Shown in pieces: positions 48,473 to 59,401 of a DNA stretch of 64,000 nt. A program made the position numbers and the translations under genes. The stretch comes from Apium graveolens (lineage: Eukaryota; Streptophyta; Magnoliopsida; Apiales; Apiaceae), in the NCBI RefSeq assembly GCF_009905375.1, contig NC_133656.1, forward strand, positions 234,927,111 through 234,991,110. Direction: 5' to 3'. Under the pieces are notes generated by a model. It was not told the origin of the DNA and ran no database searches. It saw only the letters and a list, made by a program, of their open reading frames with translations. Within the stretch, counting starts at the first letter, position 1; every line of letters starts with the position of its first letter.

Positions 48473-51400
48473 TTAGAATAGCAAATCATCCGACACAAGT
48501 GTCTCCAACATTAAGGATGGAGGAGACGAGTAAACAATAAAGCTATTAGGCTCACAAGGAAATTTAGCTAACTGATGAGCTACCTTGTTCGCGTGCTTTT
48601 TAACATGACAAAGAACTAATCTACCATTACTACGAAGTAACTCTCGGCAATATTGCAGCAAATCACCAAGTTCCAGAAGGCAACTCTGATTTTGATTAAC
48701 TGCATTGACGCTGAGGAGTGAGTCACTTTCGATCGTGACCAAATCTGCAGTCCACTCTCGAGCCCATAACACTGCCTCCAAGATACCAGTTGCTTCAGCT
48801 TCAAAAACTGTGACTTCCCCTTCGAACCTCATCGTTTTTCCTGCCATAAACTGACCTTGATGGTCCCTTAGCACCATACCCACCGAGAAAAAACCTTGAC
48901 CCTCTGTAACAGCTGCATCAACATTAACTTTAAGATGACCCTCCCTAGGCCTTTTCCACCTATGGTTACCATTCCCCGCGACATCTCCAGTATTCTGAGC
49001 ATGAGCAGATTTTATATTCACAGCCTGCCATTCATCAACTTGCTTCAAGCACCAGGCCTTAACAACTGCAGGAGTCATAACTTTACCTTCGAAAATACGT
49101 TTATTCCGAGCATACCAAATCCCCCACAACATAGCAGCCATTTTATCCAAAACCTTCAACTGCCCAGTAGCAAAAAAACTAACTAGCCAGTTTGAAACGT
49201 ATTCCATATCATACATATCAAAGTCTAAGTCCAGCAGTTGCCAACATTCTCTTGCAAAGCTACATTCAAAAAATAGATGACGTAAATGTTCTACATCCAC
49301 TATGTACATCGGACAACTGATAGTGACTGGAACTCCTTTTCCACTAAGCCTGTATCTAACTGGAATAGTGTTGCGACATAGCCTCCAAATAAAAACTCTT
49401 ATTTTATGCGGAACTGGTAGCTGCCACAGTCGTTTCCACCCCACTGATCTCGAAATCTCCTCACCAACACTGTGTGCTTGTGACCATTGATAATACGATG
49501 ACTTCACAGAGTACTGTCCATTTGTAGTATGGACCCAGGCAATCCTGTCTCTTGTACCATTTTGTGGAATCCTCGTATTAAGAATAGCCCCTGCATCAGT
49601 TGTATTAAAGTGAAGATAAATTTTCTCTGCATCCCATTCTTTCCTGTTCGCCTTAAAAAATGTTGACACCTTCGATCGTTTTGCCCAATCACTAGTAGTA
49701 GATGCATTAGCACAAAACGCCAGAGACCTCAACCATCTATCAGACCCAATATTGATCGATTCGCCATCCCCCAAAACCCATCTTAGACCCTTCTTCATTT
49801 CCTCTTTCGCTTCCCATATGCCAGACCATGCGTAGCTCACTCCCCCAGATCGTTTGGCATCAAGAATATGACAAGATGGGTAGTACCTGGCTTTTAACAC
49901 TCTCGTTACTAGAGCATTTGGTCTCTTGATCAAACTCCAACATTGTTTACCAAGAAGGGCCAAGTTAAAGCCATAGACGTCTCTGAAACCCAAACCCCCG
50001 CTTTCCTTTGACATACACATCCGTTCCCAAGCTAGCCATCGAATACCCTTGCTATTTGCTGAGTTAGACTGCCACCAAAATGCATTCATGATCTTTTGAA
50101 TTTCCTGTCCAATTGATTTAGGCAACAAGAAACATGACATCGCATAAGCAGGGATCGCTTGCACTACATTCTTGAGGAGAACTAATTTACCAGCTCGGGA
50201 TAACAATTTAACACTCCAACTTTTAATTCTGTTAATCACCTTATCCTTCAAGTATTTAAAAACCAGTTTTTTTGATCTTCCAATCAGTGAAGGCAATCCG
50301 AGGTACTTACTTTCTCCTATATCATTATGCACTCCAAGCACCTCCATAATCTCCTGTTGTTTGTCTCTTCTCACATTAGAACTAAAGAAAATAGCCGATT
50401 TTTGATAGTTAACAGCTTGTCCCGACCAATTCTCATATGCATCTAGAACATTTTTAACTATTGAGGCCTCATTAGCAGTAGCTTTAAAGAATAAAAAGCT
50501 GTCATCGGCAAATAACAAATGCGTTACTGAGGGAGCAGCCTCACATATTCGACACCCATGAATCTGACCATGATCACCAGCTGTTTTGAGAGCATTAGAC
50601 AAACCCTCTACGCAAAGCAAAAATAGATATGGTGACAGGGGGTCTCCTTGACGGAGTCCTCGAGTAGGGATAATAGGACCAATAAGCGAGCCTTGAAAAG
50701 AGATAGAGTACGACACCGTAGTAACACAGAGCATAACCCACTTAATCCATTTCTCTGAAAATCCCATGCTAACCATTCTATCTCTCAAATAATTCCAATT
50801 AACGCGATCATATGCTTTGCTAATATCAAGTTTCAACGCCACCTCTCCTTCAGCCCCACTATTTTTCCGTTTCATGTAGTGCAAGACTTCAAAAGCAACA
50901 AGAACATTATCTGAGATATTACGCCCCGGTACAAAAGCTGATTGCTCTTCGGAAATAACATCGGGAAGAATTTTTTGGAGGCGATTGGCCAAAACTTTTG
51001 CCAAAATTTTATAAAGGACGTTGCACAATGCTATGGGCCGAAGATCTTTAGGGTCATCCACATTATCCTTCTTCGGGATTAACACCAAAGTAGTATCATT
51101 TACCTCAGATGAAAATGCTCCCTCTACCAGCCACTGCTTACAACATTTATACACCTCGGTTCCGAGCATATCCCAGAAGTGCTGAAAGAAAGCCGGGTTA
51201 AGACCATCGGGCCCGCTTGCTTTATCAGGATGCATACTTTTTACAGCTTGAGTAAACTCAGTGAAAGAGAGTTCCTCCGTGAGACTCGCGTTCTGGCTAC
51301 ACGTAATTCTCACAGCCGATTCATAGTTGTTGTTGCTAACGCCTCCCCCCTCCTCTGTAAAAACCTTATTGAAATAATCTTTTAGTAATTCACACATGTC

Positions 51401-52552
51401 TTCGTGATTACTAATAAGAATCCCCTCTGCATTCTTGAGACCAGTTAAATAGTTTAGCTTTTTCCTACTTGAAGCTGCAGCATGAAAATACTTTGAATTC
51501 GTATCTCCATCCTTAAGCCAAAATGATTTGGCTCTTTGTTTCCAGTAAGCTTCTTCATGGCTCAGAATCTCCTCAAGTCTATCTTTCTCATCGAAATACA
51601 TCTGCACACCATCATCGTCCTCTCTATTTTTCAGCCCATCAATAATCTCTTTCTGTTTCGCTACCTTTTCTCTGAATTTGTGAAAGAAACCTCGACCCCA
51701 TTTTGCCATATACTTCGAGACTTCGATTAATTTAGGCAGCAGATGCATAGAAGGAAGATTGTGCCAGAATTTTGAAACCTCTGCATGAAAAGTACTTTCT
51801 TTTAACCACGTGTTTTCGAACCTGAAGCGAAATTGTTTCGCTGGAATTTTAGAGTTCAACAGTTCTAACTTTAAAGGCTCATGGTCAGAAACTATGGCAT
51901 GAAACACTGTGAGAGTGCATAAGGGAAACTTACTCCACCAATCGCTGCTAGCAAAACACCTGTCCAATCTTTCTTGTACCCAGTTAGAAGTCCCTTTGCT
52001 CTTCTCCCACGTAAAGTCGCCACCCTTAAGATCAAGTTCAATCAGAGAGCAGTCCTCAATAGTATTACGAAAGCCATCCAACAGGTTTTGAGGGTGTTTG
52101 TGTCTTCCCTTCTTTTCATCATTACTCATTAAGTCGTTAAAGTCCCCCAACACACACCAAGGTAGAGTAGAAGCTGTAGCCAACGTACGGATAAAATTCC
52201 ACGACTCCTGTCTTCTCTCCCTTTCCGGATAACCATAGAACCCTGTTAAACGCCAATCACTACCAGTTCTCTCTTTCACCACAAGGTCTATGTGATTGCT
52301 AGAAGATGCAACCACACTACCTACTATATTATGCTTCCAAAACATCGCCAACCCTCCCCCATGACCTTACTTGTCCACCGAAAAGAAATTAACAAAACCC
52401 AATTTCGAAGCCAGAGCTTCTATTTTATTACTACCAGCTAGAGTTTCAGATAAAAATAAGATATCGGGCTTGTGAGATCCAATCATCTCCTTTAACACTC
52501 GAACTGTGCGAGATGAGCCCACACCTCGACAGTTCCAACCTATTACATTCAT
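48473..52552 (-). pseudogene. LINE ORF2: endonuclease, reverse transcriptase, RNase H; one stop codon
   Basis: 1360 codons in one frame from ATG 52552 (MNVIGWNCRGVGSS) to 48473, broken by a single TAA at 52367-52369 (codon 62). The APE-type endonuclease keeps N in WNCRG, E in LFLSETL, D/N in LGDFND and the SDHEPL motif. The RT keeps LRPIALCNVLYKI, SAFVPGR, LKLDISKAYDRV, RQGDPLSPYLF and the catalytic FADD. A zf-RVT-like region follows, with one cysteine of its CPMC motif replaced by tyrosine. The C-terminal RNase H domain (VNVDAAV, FEAEATG, ESDS) is the type typical of many plant L1 elements. It nicks target DNA and copies its RNA in place. A restart at ATG 52351 would lack the first endonuclease motif. 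Confidence 0.93.
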
Positions 52553-53751
52553 TGGTGATGGCTGGCTTGCTTAGCAAGCTCAGCCGGACTAGATTGTGAA
52601 GACACTGAAAAATCCTCGTTGGAAAAATCAGTTTCTTTAGTTCTCTGACTTGTCTGGACGACATGTTGGTTCTGGCCCATATCAATTTCCATAATACCCA
52701 GCCCATTGTTTAGGCCCCTCCTTCTTTTACGGTCCTCCAACTGGATCACATCATTTTCCTCTTCATTTAATCCATATAATAAATTTGACGTCGTTGAAAA
52801 TCCCTTAAAATTAGTTTCCTTCATTTTCGCCAAACCCTTATCCTTGCTAATTGATTCTGTTTCTCCCTCTTGCCTGTAATTTCGCACCTGCCTTATCTTC
52901 TTTCCTTGTTTTAAAAAATTTTCCCCCGCAAAAATCTCTCCACCAATCCTGGATTCCCACGTATCATCATTCTCCTCCCTCAACCACCTACTCTGAACCT
53001 GTCCTGCTGCCCTGCGCGGTGGTGCCCGGAGCCAGCTCCCCCAGTCTTTACCACCTTCAGCTTCATCATTCCCTACAGTATTCCTGCAAAACCTGTCCGT
53101 GTGATTAACCATTCCACATGCAAAGCAAAACTCTCCAAGACGTTCATAGTTACAAATGACTGTGAATTCCTGCCCGTCCTTCTTTATTATCTTCTTTTTT
53201 CTCTTAAGAGGTTTCCTGACATCAATTCTTATTCGAACTCTCATACAGTCACGCCAAATCGAAGCACTATTCTTTGCATCATACTCCAAAAATTCGCCAA
53301 AAAAATTTCCAAGTTGCTTACCCACCGTTTCCAGCATATAACCCACCGGGAGATTATGAAACTGGACCCAGATACTCAAGAAGCATGGTTTCACATCTAC
53401 CGGATTCTGCCCTGTTTTAACCTCTTCTAAAGCCAGCATTGCGTTATCAAAAGACCAAGGGCCCCCATTCTGAACCCATTGTTTGTCCTCCTTTCTGTAA
53501 AACTGAAACAGGAATAGACCCTGATCAATCTCTTTAATCGTCAACCCCATTGCTGGTCGCCATACATCTGCAATTTTTGATTTCATGGCCCTTACATTTA
53601 TGCTCTTTTCCGTCAACAGACACCCTACCAGACACAGCTCATACTTGTTAACCTCCTCATCAATGTCTCCTTCAAGAACAAATCCTTCATTCTCCTCCTC
53701 CTCAATTCCTAGTGATGCCATACCGTGATTGATTTCTTCCTCCCCCTCCAT
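52549..53751 (-). CDS. LINE ORF1: nucleic-acid-binding protein with CCHC knuckle
   Basis: I start at MEGEEEINHGMASLG. An in-frame ATG eight codons earlier (53775) is also open. The N-terminal domain (DUF4283-like: LVGCLLTEKSINVRAMKSKIADVWRP, FLFQFYRKEDKQWVQNGGPWSFDN) is followed by CFACGMVNHTDRFC, a CCHC knuckle (zf-CCHC_4 type), and a charged, low-complexity tail. It would coat LINE RNA to form the transposition particle. The stop codon TGA overlaps the ORF2 start in the sequence ATGA. No lesion seen. It looks intact at about 400 residues, a common length for plant LINE ORF1. Confidence 0.9.
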   Translation of the reverse strand: MEGEEEINHGMASLGIEEEENEGFVLEGDIDEEVNKYELCLVGCLLTEKSINVRAMKSKIADVWRPAMGLTIKEIDQGLFLFQFYRKEDKQWVQNGGPWSFDNAMLALEEVKTGQNPVDVKPCFLSIWVQFHNLPVGYMLETVGKQLGNFFGEFLEYDAKNSASIWRDCMRVRIRIDVRKPLKRKKKIIKKDGQEFTVICNYERLGEFCFACGMVNHTDRFCRNTVGNDEAEGGKDWGSWLRAPPRRAAGQVQSRWLREENDDTWESRIGGEIFAGENFLKQGKKIRQVRNYRQEGETESISKDKGLAKMKETNFKGFSTTSNLLYGLNEEENDVIQLEDRKRRRGLNNGLGIMEIDMGQNQHVVQTSQRTKETDFSNEDFSVSSQSSPAELAKQASHHQ

Positions 53752-53882
53752 GGTGAACGAGAAAAGAACTCTCACAATATTCTGGTTATGTTTGAATATG
53801 GAGAGAAAACATGAGCTCTCACGTTAAGCGGAGAGAACCTGTGTTTTAGTTAAATAAAGTTTAATATCTAAAATTCCCAGTT

Positions 53883-55079
53883 AATAAAATAAAAAAAAAA
53901 TGATTCTCGATCCTGTCCTGTCCGAGCCAAAAAAACGGACATAAAAAGATAGACAAAAAATTAATCATGGAGGAAAAAAGATTAATTTGATATACATTGT
54001 ACAAAAATAAGTTAAAACAAAGGGGTCCCAAGTCAGACTACTAATTTGTTGCAAAATAGCAGTCTCTCTGTACTAAGAACGTTTTGTATTTGTGTTGGAT
54101 ACGTTTGTCAATGCACACTTTTGATTGTTAATATCTTTAATTTTATAATAGTATTAAATATAAAAACTTAATTATATTAAGGTACTTATAAATATGAATC
54201 CAACAAAATCACTCATGACTATATTTGATCTTAAAAATTATACATAAATTAATAGTTAATCGCTTAATATATATAGTGTATGAAGTCAATATAAGAAATG
54301 TATAAAGAGACGGAGGGAGTACTTTAGTTTATGTGGACTTTGAGTTGAAACAAGTTAACAGAGGAATGGAGCTCAAGTTCAACAAATTTAACAAAGCTGT
54401 TGACTTGCAGAGTTTCTGGTAGACAAGTTTCCACTTTTAACTCCAGAACTACACTTCATTCTATGTCCTACTCTGTTTTATCTCTATGTTCTTTCCTCCA
54501 TACTTCTACCTATGACTTTTGGTCCATCTGTTTTAGTTATTTTCACCTTCTAGTACTTGTCTGGATCACAAAAGTCCACAGCCTAGCTTGAGAAGAATAG
54601 AAGAATCTGATTAGAAGAACTTTTTAAGATCCATTTACCTAAAAATATTAATAATTTAATAATTTAACATAATTCTTTAAGTAGGTAATTAATGTACATG
54701 GGAGTTGATGACATCTTTTGCATCAAGTCAACAAACTTACCAGCTCTTCAGTGTTAGATCTCCAATTCTTGAAATTTCTTCATATTTACTGTGGCCTAAA
54801 AAAGTTTCTGTACTTACAGAATTCAATAACATCATCTCATTAATGCTCACTCTTATTTCATCAATTTTGTCTCAACCACCTCATTAATCTTTCTACACTT
54901 ACATGATAACATCCCCTTGTATCTCTCTTTTCTTGTCTTTGAGCCAGTTTTGTTTTTCAACAAACTGAAATCTAGTACATTTCTTTTGCATTTAGCTCAA
55001 AGATTTAGTCATTTTGTCAAAAGGACTTGTTGTTTTGACATGAATCAAGTGTAAAGTTTGAATCTTTTTTTATTCTACC
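53883..55079 (+). other. Upstream region of the ATL gene with a MITE remnant
   Basis: No gene. A Stowaway-like remnant lies at about 54060-54321, ending CGGAGGGAGTA with 'caatgcacacttttgattgttaatatcttt' inside. Its left end is not clear. From about 54330 the region is the presumed promoter of the ATL gene. Short open readings here are not conserved in kind and are ignored. Confidence 0.55.
54400..54731 (+). promoter_or_regulatory. Two W-box cores upstream of the ATL gene
   Basis: TTGACT at 54400-54405 and its complement AGTCAA at 54726-54731. W-boxes bind WRKY factors, and many ATL genes respond to elicitors, so regulation by WRKY proteins is plausible. Such short motifs also occur by chance. 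No TATA box was pinned down. Confidence 0.3.
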
Positions 55080-56588
55080 ATGCAACCACCAACATATATC
55101 TTTTCTCCTCCATCACCACTGCCTTCATTATCAAATCTTGAAAATAGAGATAATGGTTTCAGTTTGGACAACAAGGTTAGTCCAAGTATTTTGTTAATTA
55201 TCATTATTTTAGCTATTATATTTTTTGTTTCTGGTTTGCTTCATCTTCTTGTAAGATTTATCTTTAGGCCACAAAATAGAGACTTTGATGATTTAGATGA
55301 TACTACTGTTCTTCAAGGTCAACTTCAGCAACTGTTTCATTTACATGATTCTGGAGTTGATCAATCTTTTATAGATACTTTGCCAATCTTTAATTATAAA
55401 GCTATAGTTGGTGTTAAAAATCCATTTGATTGTGCTGTTTGCTTGTGTGAATTTGAGGGTGATGATAATCTTAGGTTGTTGCCTAAATGTAGTCATGCTT
55501 TTCATATGGAGTGTATAGATACATGGTTACTTTCACACTCTACTTGTCCACTTTGTAGAGATTGTTTGTTATCCGATTTTTCGACAAACAAGAATTTTTC
55601 CCCTGTAGTCCTTGTTCTTGATTCTGGTAGTGAAAGTTCAAGAGAAATTGTTAATGATAGGGAGGGTGTTTTGGGGGCCTCTAGCAATTCATTTGTAAGA
55701 GCAAATTCTCAAGAATTGGGATCATTTCATGTCGAAAAATCTTGCGAAATTCAAGTGAAAGAGGAGGAAAATCAAGAAAAGAAAGTAGAGATAGAGGAGA
55801 AAGTGTTTAGAGTTAAGCTTGGGAAGTTCAAAAATATAGATGAAGGTGAAAACAGTAGTGGTGAAAGTAATGCTGGTCCTAGAAGGTGTTTCTCAATGGG
55901 GTCATTTGAATATGTAATGGATGAAAATACATCATTACAGGTACCTATAAGAACCCCATTGAAAAAGCCATCATATAAAAAGTCTAGTTTGCCATTGGTT
56001 CCTGGTCATAGAACTGCAATGTCTGAGTGTGATTGTGATTCAAGAAGAGATTTTACTAGTCTTGCAACATTCAAAAGTGTTGACAATCATATTGGTACAA
56101 GTACTAGTGCTAGTATCAGTAATGTTGATGACAGAATTAGGAAGAACAAGGATGAAAGTTTTTCGATATCAAAAATTTGGCTCCGGGGTAAGAAGGAGAA
56201 GCCTAATTTGAACAATGGAGAGTCATCAAGAAGAACTTCGTCACTCCGGTTTTTAATGCACAAGAATGTGGCTTCTGGTGATGAACCGAAACCTAATTTG
56301 AACAATGGGGAGTCATCAAGAAGAACTTCATCACTCCGGTTTTTAATGCAAAAGAATGTGGCTTCTGGGGACGAAATGAAGCTCAAGAATGTGATGACTG
56401 GAAGTAGGAGGTCTAGTTGTGATATGTTGGAAAGTGGAGGAAGTGAACTAGGCTGTAATGAGGAAAATCAGAGCAGCAATAGTTTGGATTCTCAGACAAA
56501 CACACAATCATTTACCAAGAGAACCTTAATTTGGCTTATGGGAGGACAAAACAAGGTTGTGCACTCATCTTTTTCCACAAATGTCTAG
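55080..56588 (+). CDS. RING-H2 E3 ubiquitin ligase, ATL family (ATL13/46/47-like)
   Basis: The 502-residue intronless gene is the only clear host gene here. It encodes a short N-terminal region, one transmembrane helix at about 36-62 (SILLIIIILAIIFFVSGLL), a basic stretch, the ATL 'GLD' region as GVDQSFIDTLP (92-102), and a RING-H2 finger C118-x2-C121-x15-C137-x-H139-x2-H142-x2-C145-x10-C156-x2-C159 with the ATL-typical P before C3 and W149. The finger binds two zinc ions and recruits an E2 to ubiquitinate targets at a membrane. The QLQQLFHLHDSG and LPKCSHAFHMECIDTWL segments resemble Arabidopsis ATL13, ATL46 and ATL47. The long Ser/Arg-rich tail contains a 30-residue tandem duplication (56196-56375). 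The start is the first ATG and places the membrane helix correctly. Confidence 0.95.
   Translation: MQPPTYIFSPPSPLPSLSNLENRDNGFSLDNKVSPSILLIIIILAIIFFVSGLLHLLVRFIFRPQNRDFDDLDDTTVLQGQLQQLFHLHDSGVDQSFIDTLPIFNYKAIVGVKNPFDCAVCLCEFEGDDNLRLLPKCSHAFHMECIDTWLLSHSTCPLCRDCLLSDFSTNKNFSPVVLVLDSGSESSREIVNDREGVLGASSNSFVRANSQELGSFHVEKSCEIQVKEEENQEKKVEIEEKVFRVKLGKFKNIDEGENSSGESNAGPRRCFSMGSFEYVMDENTSLQVPIRTPLKKPSYKKSSLPLVPGHRTAMSECDCDSRRDFTSLATFKSVDNHIGTSTSASISNVDDRIRKNKDESFSISKIWLRGKKEKPNLNNGESSRRTSSLRFLMHKNVASGDEPKPNLNNGESSRRTSSLRFLMQKNVASGDEMKLKNVMTGSRRSSCDMLESGGSELGCNEENQSSNSLDSQTNTQSFTKRTLIWLMGGQNKVVHSSFSTNV
56196..56375 (+). repeat. 90-bp in-frame tandem duplication inside the ATL gene
   Basis: Two units, 56196-56285 and 56286-56375, encode almost the same 30 residues (core NLNNGESSRRTSSLRFLM), with about eight base differences and few residue changes. 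It adds a second Ser/Arg-rich motif to the cytosolic tail. Confidence 0.95.
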
Positions 56589-57299
56589 TCTCCAATCTTG
56601 TCTGTTTCTTTTACATAAGGTTCCTGGTAAAAAGTTGTTACATGGATAGTACAATGTGGTAAATGAAGATGTAAGCATTTTTTGATTGTGAAAGAATTTG
56701 AAATATCCAGCTTTGACTAATGATATGTTATTGTACGTACAAGTGCAGTTCAATTTGTTTGCAAGTTTGTCTTTCTTTGGAGTCATTCTAGTTGCAGACT
56801 GTTTTCTACTTTAAAAATATTAAGTTCCTGGTTAAACATTTTATAAGCTGTGTTGTTATCAAAATCGATCGATTTTTCAAAAATTGTCGATAAATTATTT
56901 AAAAATTGATCGAAAATATTTGTACGATTTGATTGATTTCCGATAAATCGTAAATTGATATCAACCGAATAATATGGATTTCCTAAATCCGTAAATATGG
57001 CTCCCTCTAAATGTGATGATATTAAAGAAATGAAGAAGCTTGGGTGTATTATTAATGGCTGCATGACACTGTATTTATTATGGGCCAGGATAACAGTTAG
57101 AGGGAGTGTTGCTTTGCTGTACTATTATGTAAGTGACCTAGGTGGTCTTTTACACCACATCATGGATCTGGTCTGCATCCAGATCCACTCAACTGTTTCA
57201 ATTCAATACAGTTTGCGTTACACAGCAACAAGTCAACAACCATATGTCATATAGCATTTCTAAGAATATTTTAACCAATTTTTCATGAATAATATAAAA

Positions 57300-58268
57300 G
57301 AATTGATTATAACTTAACGCTTAAAATATGACACATTGTACACATAAATTCTAAACAAAATTGTTGTATATTTTAACCCTTCAAATATGAGATTTGTTCA
57401 CTTTAACCCTTTTGTCAAAATTTCTTCCAATATTGCCCTCAATATCAAGGGTTATTATGTCCGCAATCAGATACTTTAAGGGCAACATTGTTCGTCAATC
57501 ATTTTCTTATCATTTTTATTTATTAAATAATATAAAATGTATATAAATGTATAAAATTTACTAATTAACTATGTATTATTATATTTAGTTTACTTTCGGT
57601 GAATATTATTAGAATTATAAATTTTACTTATAGAAAAAACTTGCAAAATCATAATATATTCCCTCCGTCCCTCCCAATTGTTATCGTTTCTGAGAGAGTG
57701 TCCGGCACGCACTTTAAGATGAATTAAAATAATAGTTCAATAACTTTTTTCAGAAAAATTCTTTTTCTGAATAAAAGTTTAAACATTCTATTTTTATTCA
57801 GAAAAAGAAAATTTTAAAAAAAAGTTATAATATTATACTTTTTATTCACCTTAACATGCGTGTCGGACACTTTTTTAGAAACGATAACAATTAGGAGGGA
57901 CTGAGGGAGTACTATTAATATCTTAGAATATATGCAATTATAATTAATATAAATTAAAACTTATTTGATTGTATAAACTAATTAATATGATAAATAATAT
58001 TATTAAAAAATTAGATATTTAGTAATTTTAAATAATTTTTTGCAAGAATCAAAAAAATATATATATAAAATGATTAAAGGGTTAAAATGTACAAAATTCA
58101 TAATTTATGCGCTGAAGTATACAACCTTTAAGGTAATATTGGAAAAAAATTAACAAAAGGGTTGAAATGTACACAACATATAGTTAAGGGTCAAAATATA
58201 TAATTTTTTTGTTTAAGGGTTCATGTGTACATCAGGTTATACTTTAAGGACTAAATTATAATTAAGCC
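57300..58268. mobile_element. Mutator-like inverted-repeat element (non-autonomous)
   Basis: The two ends are inverted copies of each other for about 130 bases (57300-57435 against 58130-58268), with matching phrases such as 'atgtacaca' and 'aacccttttgt'. A 9-bp direct repeat AATATAAAA flanks it at 57291-57299 and 58269-58277, the size made by Mutator-type transposases. No coding capacity. A Stowaway MITE is inserted at 57659-57909. The duplicated sequence is AT-rich, so chance cannot be fully excluded. Confidence 0.75.
57659..57909. mobile_element. Stowaway-type MITE nested in the Mutator-like element
   Basis: Ends TTCCCTCCGTCCCTCC and its inverted counterpart GGAGGGACTGAGGGAG, flanked by TA on both sides (57657-57658, 57910-57911). 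Further inside, AATTGTTATCGTTTCT pairs with AGAAACGATAACAATT, giving a strong hairpin. Stowaway elements are mobilised by Tc1/mariner transposases. Confidence 0.9.
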
Positions 58269-58459
58269 AATATAAAACAATTGGCTTTTAGCAGGATAAC
58301 GTAAATTTATCACTGATAACGAAGTCACCACGAGTGTATTAAAATTACATTTTCACTCTTTTTCATTATATTTTTAATTAAGAGTGAATAAACGGACTCT
58401 TGGATATTCTCTTATGGTGTGCCACTTGTTCCTAGTTTTTTGTATTTTTTCAACTGCAG

Positions 58460-59190
58460 GATATCCTTGTTATGCAAGTTGTATTATATTTTTTATTTAG
58501 GTTTAAAAGTTAAATATTTATTTATGCATAAATACTTTTTTTGTCATTTACTCCATATTAAATATATTACACTCTAATTTTTAAGTTATGCACTACAACT
58601 TTATTTTTGAATATATTTTTAGATAATATGTGTTCTGCATGTTAAATTATATTTTATTTATTTAGATTTTAAAGTACCACATTTTATTTATAAAAAATCT
58701 ACAATATGTATGCACTCTATTTTTTCTAATATATTTTTCACTTAATATTTGATTCTACAAGTTGCAGTATATTTTTTATTTAGATTTAAAAGTACTACAT
58801 TTTATAATTTTAAGTACTACACTCTATTTATAAAATTCTATTATATGTTTTACCTTTCATTTTTTTAATATATTTTTTCATATAGATTTTATTCTGCAAG
58901 TTGCATTATATTTTTTATTTAGGTTTAAAAGTATTACACTTTATAATTTTAAGTACTACACTCTATTTATAAAATTCTATAATATGTTTTGCCTTTCATT
59001 TTTTTAATATACTTTTTTCACATAATATTTTACTCTGCGAGTTACATTATATTTTTTATTTTGGTTTAAAAGTATTATATTTTATAATTTTAAGTACTAC
59101 ATTCTATTTATAAAGTTCTACAATATGTTCTGCACTTTTTTTAATATATTTTTTCACATAAAATTTTACCTTAGAATAATTAATAAATAA
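58460..59190. repeat. AT-rich minisatellite, unit about 140 bp
   Basis: About five imperfect units begin with 'gcaagttg(c/t)a(t/g)tatatttttta' near 58475, 58637, 58757, 58897 and 59036. Each contains 'taagtactacactctatttataaa'. Later units are more alike, with spacing of about 140 bases. No coding content. Confidence 0.75.
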
Positions 59191-59342
59191 TTATACCTTA
59201 GAATTAATTAATAATGGACTTATAAATGATAAAGTGATTAATATTTATAAGTTATATTAGTATTTGGATAATTTTACTTACAAGTCAGAATTTTTTTACC
59301 TAAATAAACTAAAATAAATAATTTATAAATATATTTATCTTA

Positions 59343-59395
59343 GAGGGGTATATTCAATCAAGATTTTAAAGGATTTTTTTGGAGAGTTATATCGA
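59343..59395 (+). other. Possible MITE end at the border of the gypsy fragment
   Basis: 'GAGGGGTATATTCAATC' followed by 'aagattttaaaggatttttt' resembles the terminal repeat of common plant MITEs with GGGTGTATTCAAT ends. The other end was not found. The gypsy-derived sequence starts right after it. Weak call. Confidence 0.3.
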
Positions 59396-59401
59396 CTTAT
59401 C

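Larger units (their letters stand above)
48445..53865 (-). mobile_element. L1-type LINE, near full length
   Basis: Two genes, ORF1 (53751-52549) and ORF2 (52552-48473), then a short 3' UTR and a 12-base T run at 48445-48456, which is the poly(A) tail on the minus strand. A 17-base direct repeat ATCTAAAATTCCCAGTT flanks the element (48430-48446 and 53866-53882), the hallmark of target-primed insertion. The 5' UTR would be only about 115 bases, so slight 5' truncation is possible. Endonuclease, RT and RNase H motifs are kept. One stop codon is the only lesion noticed. Confidence 0.95.

Noticed and set aside
55502..56386. Minus-strand open readings opposite the ATL gene
   Set aside because: Shadows of the real gene. 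The plus-strand frame has the RING-H2 finger and a membrane helix.
58460..59190. CRISPR-like array
   Set aside because: The units are long, imperfect and contiguous without unique spacers, and the genome is a plant's. It is a minisatellite.
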